A stretch of 64,000 bases of DNA from a virus, in IMG/VR virus record IMGVR_UViG_3300032093_000090, positions 1-64,000 of that record; one strand, written 5' to 3'. The translations under genes were made by a program, and so were the position numbers. Each line of letters begins with the position of its first letter. Position 1 is the stretch's first letter. Of this stretch, positions 60,659 through 64,000 are shown piece after piece. The notes under the pieces were generated by a model, which was not told the DNA's origin, did no database searches, and worked only from the letters and a program-made list of their open reading frames with translations.

Positions 60659-61207
60659 ATGGGAAAATTTGTAGATTCCGTTATAGCGTACAGAATACTT
60701 AAATTGCTTGTAACGCCATTTAATAAAACAGATGCGTTCAAATTAGGTATCATTGACGATAAGGGCAATGAACTAATTAAGATGCAAGATTTAAATACTG
60801 TACAAGAAAGAGATGCATATACTCTTTTACACCGATTAGTGTATAGATTAAAGAAAATCATTGAAAAAGTGCCTATTGCAAATAAACAACTTGTTTCATT
60901 GGCTGCTGCGTATGCTTTGATAAAAGAGGCATTGGAAGAAGGAAAAGAGCCGATTGACCTAGAATTTAAATATATAAATAAAGTTAAGTCTGAGTTAAAT
61001 GAAGAACTTGTATTGGTTGAGGAGTATCTCAATGACCGTAAAATGTTCACATTCAAACAGTTTTCTGAAGAAGGTGAAGGAGCCGTTGCAGCAAATAACG
61101 CTGCAGTAACTCCTGGAATTGCGGGTCTACCACCAGATCAGGTCCCAATTAGCAAAAAACGTCAGAAAAAATGGGTTGATTCAAATAGTATTTTTAGGAG
61201 AAAATAA
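60659..61207 (+). CDS. conserved T4-like phage protein
   Basis: The start is the ATG two bases after the upstream stop; a longer in-frame extension would run back through the previous gene in another frame. The 182-residue product starts GKFVDSVIAYRILKLLVTPFNKTDAFKLGIIDDKG and has a long helical middle (LLHRLVYRLKKIIEK...). It ends with the recurrent 'MFTFKQFSEEGEGAVAANN' segment and a basic tail. The FKQF motif echoes the N-terminal tags of late proteins at 14085 and 15646. Head- or tail-associated function is likely; the exact role is unknown. Confidence 0.68.
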   Translation: MGKFVDSVIAYRILKLLVTPFNKTDAFKLGIIDDKGNELIKMQDLNTVQERDAYTLLHRLVYRLKKIIEKVPIANKQLVSLAAAYALIKEALEEGKEPIDLEFKYINKVKSELNEELVLVEEYLNDRKMFTFKQFSEEGEGAVAANNAAVTPGIAGLPPDQVPISKKRQKKWVDSNSIFRRK

Positions 61208-61569
61208 TGGAAATTATCATCGTAGCAGTCGCAATTCTTGCAGTAGCAGGTTACTTTATCATGAGAAGAAGTAAAGATATTCCTGAGTCTGTTGTTAAAA
61301 CAGAACAGACATCACCTACTCCTGTAGTAGAACCAGTGCCGTTGAGTACAGAAGCATCTGTAGTCACAGTTTCAGCTGACACAAAACCAGTTGAGACAAA
61401 ATCAGATACAATCACATTTGTTCCACCTGTAACAACAGCTGTTCAAGAAGCAACCATTCTTGATTTGAATAATGATGGCAAAGTTAATTTGGATGATGCC
61501 AAAGAAGCAGTTAAAAAGACTGTTGCTAAAGCAAAGACTGCAACCTCTAGAGCTAAGAAGAAAAAATAA
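61207..61569 (+). CDS. membrane-anchored protein with EF-hand-like loop
   Basis: The 120-residue product has an N-terminal membrane segment (EIIIVAVAILAVAGYFIM, residues 2-19). A Thr/Val/Pro-rich linker follows (about 30-80). Then comes LDLNNDGKVNLDDA (about 86-99), a dockerin- or EF-hand-like calcium loop. It ends with a Lys-rich tail. The membrane anchor with a flexible extension could span the periplasm. A lysis-related or envelope role is possible, since the next gene also encodes a membrane protein. It overlaps both neighbours by one base. Confidence 0.65.
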   Translation: MEIIIVAVAILAVAGYFIMRRSKDIPESVVKTEQTSPTPVVEPVPLSTEASVVTVSADTKPVETKSDTITFVPPVTTAVQEATILDLNNDGKVNLDDAKEAVKKTVAKAKTATSRAKKKK

Positions 61570-61874
61570 TGGCTACTTCGCAAGAAAGAATCGGCATACT
61601 TGAGACTAAGGTTGAGGGTATCAATGAAAAAATTGATACCTTAAAAACCGATGTTAAGGAGATGCATGACTGTTTGGATAAAACACGTGACGACCTTAGC
61701 GCCAAACTTGATAAGATGTACGATGTTTCTTGCACTCAGCATGAAGAGCTCAATCAAAAAATTGAGAGAATGGAAAAATTAAAAGACAAATGGACATATA
61801 TGGCATGGGGTGGGTTAGCCGTAGTTGGCTTCCTAGCTGGCCATATTGATAAGATTCAACCACTTTTCCATTGA
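61569..61874 (+). CDS. coiled-coil protein with C-terminal membrane segment, holin-like
   Basis: The 101-residue product has heptad-like helices over residues about 5-72 (RIGILETKVEGINEKIDTLKTDVKEMHDCL and on). One membrane segment follows (WTYMAWGGLAVVGFLAGHI, about 75-93), with a short C-terminus. This layout is like haemolysin XhlA-type and some phage holin or anti-holin proteins. The function is inferred only from topology. It is last before the early promoter at 61871. Confidence 0.6.
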   Translation: MATSQERIGILETKVEGINEKIDTLKTDVKEMHDCLDKTRDDLSAKLDKMYDVSCTQHEELNQKIERMEKLKDKWTYMAWGGLAVVGFLAGHIDKIQPLFH

Positions 61875-61899
61875 CCTTATAGCCTGTTTATAATATAAT
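61871..61899 (+). promoter_or_regulatory. sigma70-type early promoter
   Basis: TTGACC (61871-61876) and TATAAT (61894-61899), 17-bp spacer, overlapping the end of the holin-like gene. It drives primase, thyX and the MazG-like gene. Confidence 0.8.
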
Positions 61900-61919
61900 A
61901 AGACTCTCCTGGAGTCTTA
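61899..61919 (+). promoter_or_regulatory. hairpin enclosing the primase ribosome site
   Basis: TAAGACTC (61899-61906) / GAGTCTTA (61912-61919), perfect 8 bp with loop TCCTG. The likely Shine-Dalgarno GGAG (61911-61914) is partly inside the 3' arm, seven bases before the GTG start. The structure could limit translation. Confidence 0.6.
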
Positions 61920-61921
61920 TT

Positions 61922-62938
61922 GTGTCTTTATTTCTTGATCTTAAATACTTAAAATTAATCAGCAATCGTTTACCTCTGTTCAAACAGAAAAACGATCATC
62001 TGTATAACTGTCGTTGTACCATTTGCGGAGATTCTTCTACCAAAAAGAATAAAACGCGAGGGTACTTTTATGCCGTTAAAAACGATTTATTTTATAAATG
62101 TCATAATTGTGATGCATCATTGCATTTTGGTTCATTCTTAAAACAAATGGATTCGTTGATGTATAATCAATATACTATGGAAAGATACAGCGAAGGTCTA
62201 CCATTAAATAAACCTCACCAAAAGGTTGAGGATAAATTTAAAATGGAACAACCTGTGTTTGAAGCGAAAAATATATTAGATGAATTACTTGATCGTTTAG
62301 ATAATTTGCCTGAAGACAATGAAGCGGTGCAGTTTTGTTTAAAAAGAAAAATCCCAAGAGAAAAGTTTAAACAGTTATATTTTGTAGATGATATTAGAAA
62401 GATAGAACAATTATCTGACAAGTATAAAGATACATTAAAGACTAAAGAACCAAGATTGGTTATTCCTTTCTATGATGAGAAGGGACTGTTAGTTGGTGTA
62501 ACTTGTAGAGCATTGCGTAATGAATCTTTAAGGTATGTTACTATTAAGATCAATGAGGATAAGCCGTTTATATTTGGATTAGATTTTATTGATAGGAATA
62601 AAAAGGTTTATGTTGTTGAGGGGCCTATTGATAGTTTATTCATTCCAAATTGTATTGCTGTTGCAGGTACAGCATTTGGTAAATTAGATTCATTGGGCAT
62701 TCCAAAAGAAAGATTGATCGTTATATTTGACAATCAACCTAGGAATAAAGAAGTTTGTAAAATTATAGACAAGACCATCAATAGCAATTATAATATTGTT
62801 ATCTGGCCACAGACGTTAGAAGAAAAAGACATTAATGATATTGTGTTAACGGGCAAAGAACCATTGAACATAATTAAGAAGAACATATATAATGGCCTAG
62901 AAGCAAAAATGAAATTCGTATCATGGAAGAGGTGTTAA
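61922..62938 (+). CDS. DNA primase (T4 gp61-like)
   Basis: A GTG start is chosen since it lies seven bases after GGAG. The 338-residue product is close in length to T4 gp61 (342). It has an N-terminal zinc ribbon, NCRCTICGDSS (about 29-40) with the second Cys pair in YKCHNCD. The GYFYAVKND segment lies between them. A TOPRIM domain follows: KVYVVEGPIDSLFI (EGxxD) and LIVIFDNQPRN. gp61 makes RNA primers with the gp41 helicase. It is first in the early operon with thyX directly behind. Its expression is probably tuned by the hairpin over its ribosome site. Confidence 0.9.
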   Translation: MSLFLDLKYLKLISNRLPLFKQKNDHLYNCRCTICGDSSTKKNKTRGYFYAVKNDLFYKCHNCDASLHFGSFLKQMDSLMYNQYTMERYSEGLPLNKPHQKVEDKFKMEQPVFEAKNILDELLDRLDNLPEDNEAVQFCLKRKIPREKFKQLYFVDDIRKIEQLSDKYKDTLKTKEPRLVIPFYDEKGLLVGVTCRALRNESLRYVTIKINEDKPFIFGLDFIDRNKKVYVVEGPIDSLFIPNCIAVAGTAFGKLDSLGIPKERLIVIFDNQPRNKEVCKIIDKTINSNYNIVIWPQTLEEKDINDIVLTGKEPLNIIKKNIYNGLEAKMKFVSWKRC

Positions 62939-63628
62939 ATGAAATGTAAGTTAATTAGTTATAGCAGACCGGCACGTGAATTAGTGTCAGATGGTTTGTA
63001 TGACGTACAAGATCTAGTAGCATTTTGTGCAAGAGTTTCTAATCCAGCAAACCAATATAACACAGAAACATCTGAGAAATTGATTAAGTATTTGATTAAA
63101 CATCAACACTGGTCACCACTTGAGATGACATCTGCGTGTATTGAGATTGAAACAACAAGAGATATTGCCCGTCAGATTCTTCGTCATAGAAGTTTCTCTT
63201 TTCAAGAGTTTAGTCAACGATATGCGGATCCTACGCAGGATTTAGATTTTGTTATTCGTGATGCACGTCTACAAGATACTAAAAATCGTCAAAACTCTGT
63301 CGATCTAGATTTGCAGAATGATGAACAACGACAGATTGCATATCAATGGCAAAATTTACAGCGAGATCTTATAAATAAAACCCGGGATGTATATTCTTGG
63401 GCAATCTCTAAAGGTATTGCTAAAGAACAAGCACGAGCAGTGCTTCCTGAAGGATTAACAGTCAGTAGACTTTATATGAATGGTACCTTAAGAAGTTGGA
63501 TCCACTATATAATGCTACGAGCTGGCAATGGAACTCAGAAAGAACATGCTGAGATTGCTCTAGCTTGCGCGGAAGTGATTGCAGAAATATTCCCAATGAC
63601 TAAGGATTTGATAAATGAACAGTTATGA
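62939..63628 (+). CDS. thyX: FAD-dependent thymidylate synthase
   Basis: The 229-residue product carries the ThyX signature RHRSFSFQEFSQRY (RHRx7S), with HWSPLEMTS before it and ARAVLPEGLTVSRLYMNGTLRSWIHYIMLR in the substrate-binding C-terminal half. ThyX makes dTMP from dUMP with FAD and methylene-tetrahydrofolate. T4 itself uses the unrelated ThyA, so this is a common replacement in marine phages. It starts directly after the primase stop and overlaps the next gene by 14 bases. Confidence 0.93.
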   Translation: MKCKLISYSRPARELVSDGLYDVQDLVAFCARVSNPANQYNTETSEKLIKYLIKHQHWSPLEMTSACIEIETTRDIARQILRHRSFSFQEFSQRYADPTQDLDFVIRDARLQDTKNRQNSVDLDLQNDEQRQIAYQWQNLQRDLINKTRDVYSWAISKGIAKEQARAVLPEGLTVSRLYMNGTLRSWIHYIMLRAGNGTQKEHAEIALACAEVIAEIFPMTKDLINEQL

Positions 63629-63992
63629 TGATGTAAGAAGTTTTATGCGTGCTGGAGATCAGCAAGTACATAATACTCCTAGTGTTTCAGATGATAGAGT
63701 TGCCCAAGGCACTCTTTATATGAAGTTGGTTAAAGAAGAGTTTGAAGAACTGATGCGAGCATGGGGCGACAAAGACCTTGTTGAAGTTGCAGATGCATGC
63801 GCAGATCTAAAATGGGTTATTGAAGGCTTAGAACATTCATTGGGCATTCCGCAACAAGCAGTTTGGGATGAAGTTGCGCGATCTAATATGTCTAAGTTAG
63901 TTGATGGTAAGTTGATCAAAAGGGAAGATGGTAAGGTATTAAAGCCTGATACATTTATTCCACCAAACATTAAAAAAGTTCTAGAATCTTAA
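63615..63992 (+). CDS. MazG-like nucleotide pyrophosphohydrolase
   Basis: The 125-residue product has the all-alpha pyrophosphatase pattern: KLVKEEFEELMRAWGDKDLVEVADACADLKWVIEGL (EExxE, then ExxD). It ends in IPPNIKKVLE, as in HisE/DR2231-like phage proteins. It may clean up non-canonical or excess nucleotides. Its start overlaps thyX, so dTMP synthesis and nucleotide clean-up are coupled. It is longer than the MazG-like protein at 8120 and has a different C-terminus. Only eight bases follow the stop in this window. Confidence 0.82.
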   Translation: MNSYDDVRSFMRAGDQQVHNTPSVSDDRVAQGTLYMKLVKEEFEELMRAWGDKDLVEVADACADLKWVIEGLEHSLGIPQQAVWDEVARSNMSKLVDGKLIKREDGKVLKPDTFIPPNIKKVLES

Positions 63993-64000
63993 ATGTGGTA

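Overview
The window looks like part of the genome of a T4-like myovirus of an aquatic bacterium. Evidence: a large tRNA cluster, a T4 gp61-type primase, ThyX, a phage co-chaperonin, twelve T4-style late promoter boxes (TATAAATA or AATAAATA) in front of virion-type genes, and a very large tail-fibre/baseplate region built from repeat modules typical of marine T4-like phages. The sequence is visibly AT-rich, and all protein genes but one are on the + strand. The host cannot be named from the sequence.

Layout. (1) 1-2820: 19 tRNA or tRNA-like genes, three small protein genes (histone H1-like, GroES-like, a small basic protein), a structured non-coding stretch (82-362) and three related hairpin-flanked spacers. 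(2) 2829-10658: accessory and early-type genes under at least four near-consensus sigma70 promoters with 17-bp spacers. These include an RNase H-like protein, two tandem flavin-dependent halogenase-like genes followed by a 2OG-Fe(II) oxygenase, a lone minus-strand J-domain gene, another 2OG oxygenase, a GNAT-like protein, a MazG-like pyrophosphohydrolase, a rubrerythrin without its rubredoxin domain followed by a separate 42-aa rubredoxin, an RNA polymerase omega-subunit homologue, a winged-helix protein with an operator-like and attenuator-like leader, and an HNH-like protein. Two more tRNAs lie here. (3) 10705-20118: late genes for probable head/core-associated proteins, many starting with a short Phe/Leu-rich N-terminus. 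They include a duplicated gene cassette, a PD-(D/E)XK-like protein, a KxDG protein, a HIGH-type nucleotidyltransferase fusion and a Dps-type ferritin. (4) 20169-59083: about 39 kb of tail-fibre, adhesin and baseplate-type genes, including five giant YYTN-repeat proteins, a beta-helix domain, a cupredoxin domain, a subtilisin-like protease, a six-LamG protein, a glycine-rich adhesin and a tail-collar protein with five HxH motifs. (5) 59135-61874: two more 2OG oxygenases and conserved T4-like small proteins. (6) 61922-63992: early DNA metabolism (primase, ThyX, MazG-like).

How the parts fit. Early sigma70 promoters would drive host takeover, nucleotide and redox genes plus tRNAs. Late boxes would drive virion genes, and several late boxes sit directly downstream of a terminator-like hairpin. 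Three iron-redox genes (rubrerythrin, rubredoxin, Dps), four 2OG-Fe oxygenases and two halogenase-like flavoproteins make oxidative or redox chemistry a theme. Of everything here, the halogenase-halogenase-oxygenase operon, the split rubrerythrin/rubredoxin pair, the phage omega subunit and the unexplained structured RNA regions in the tRNA cluster most deserve follow-up.
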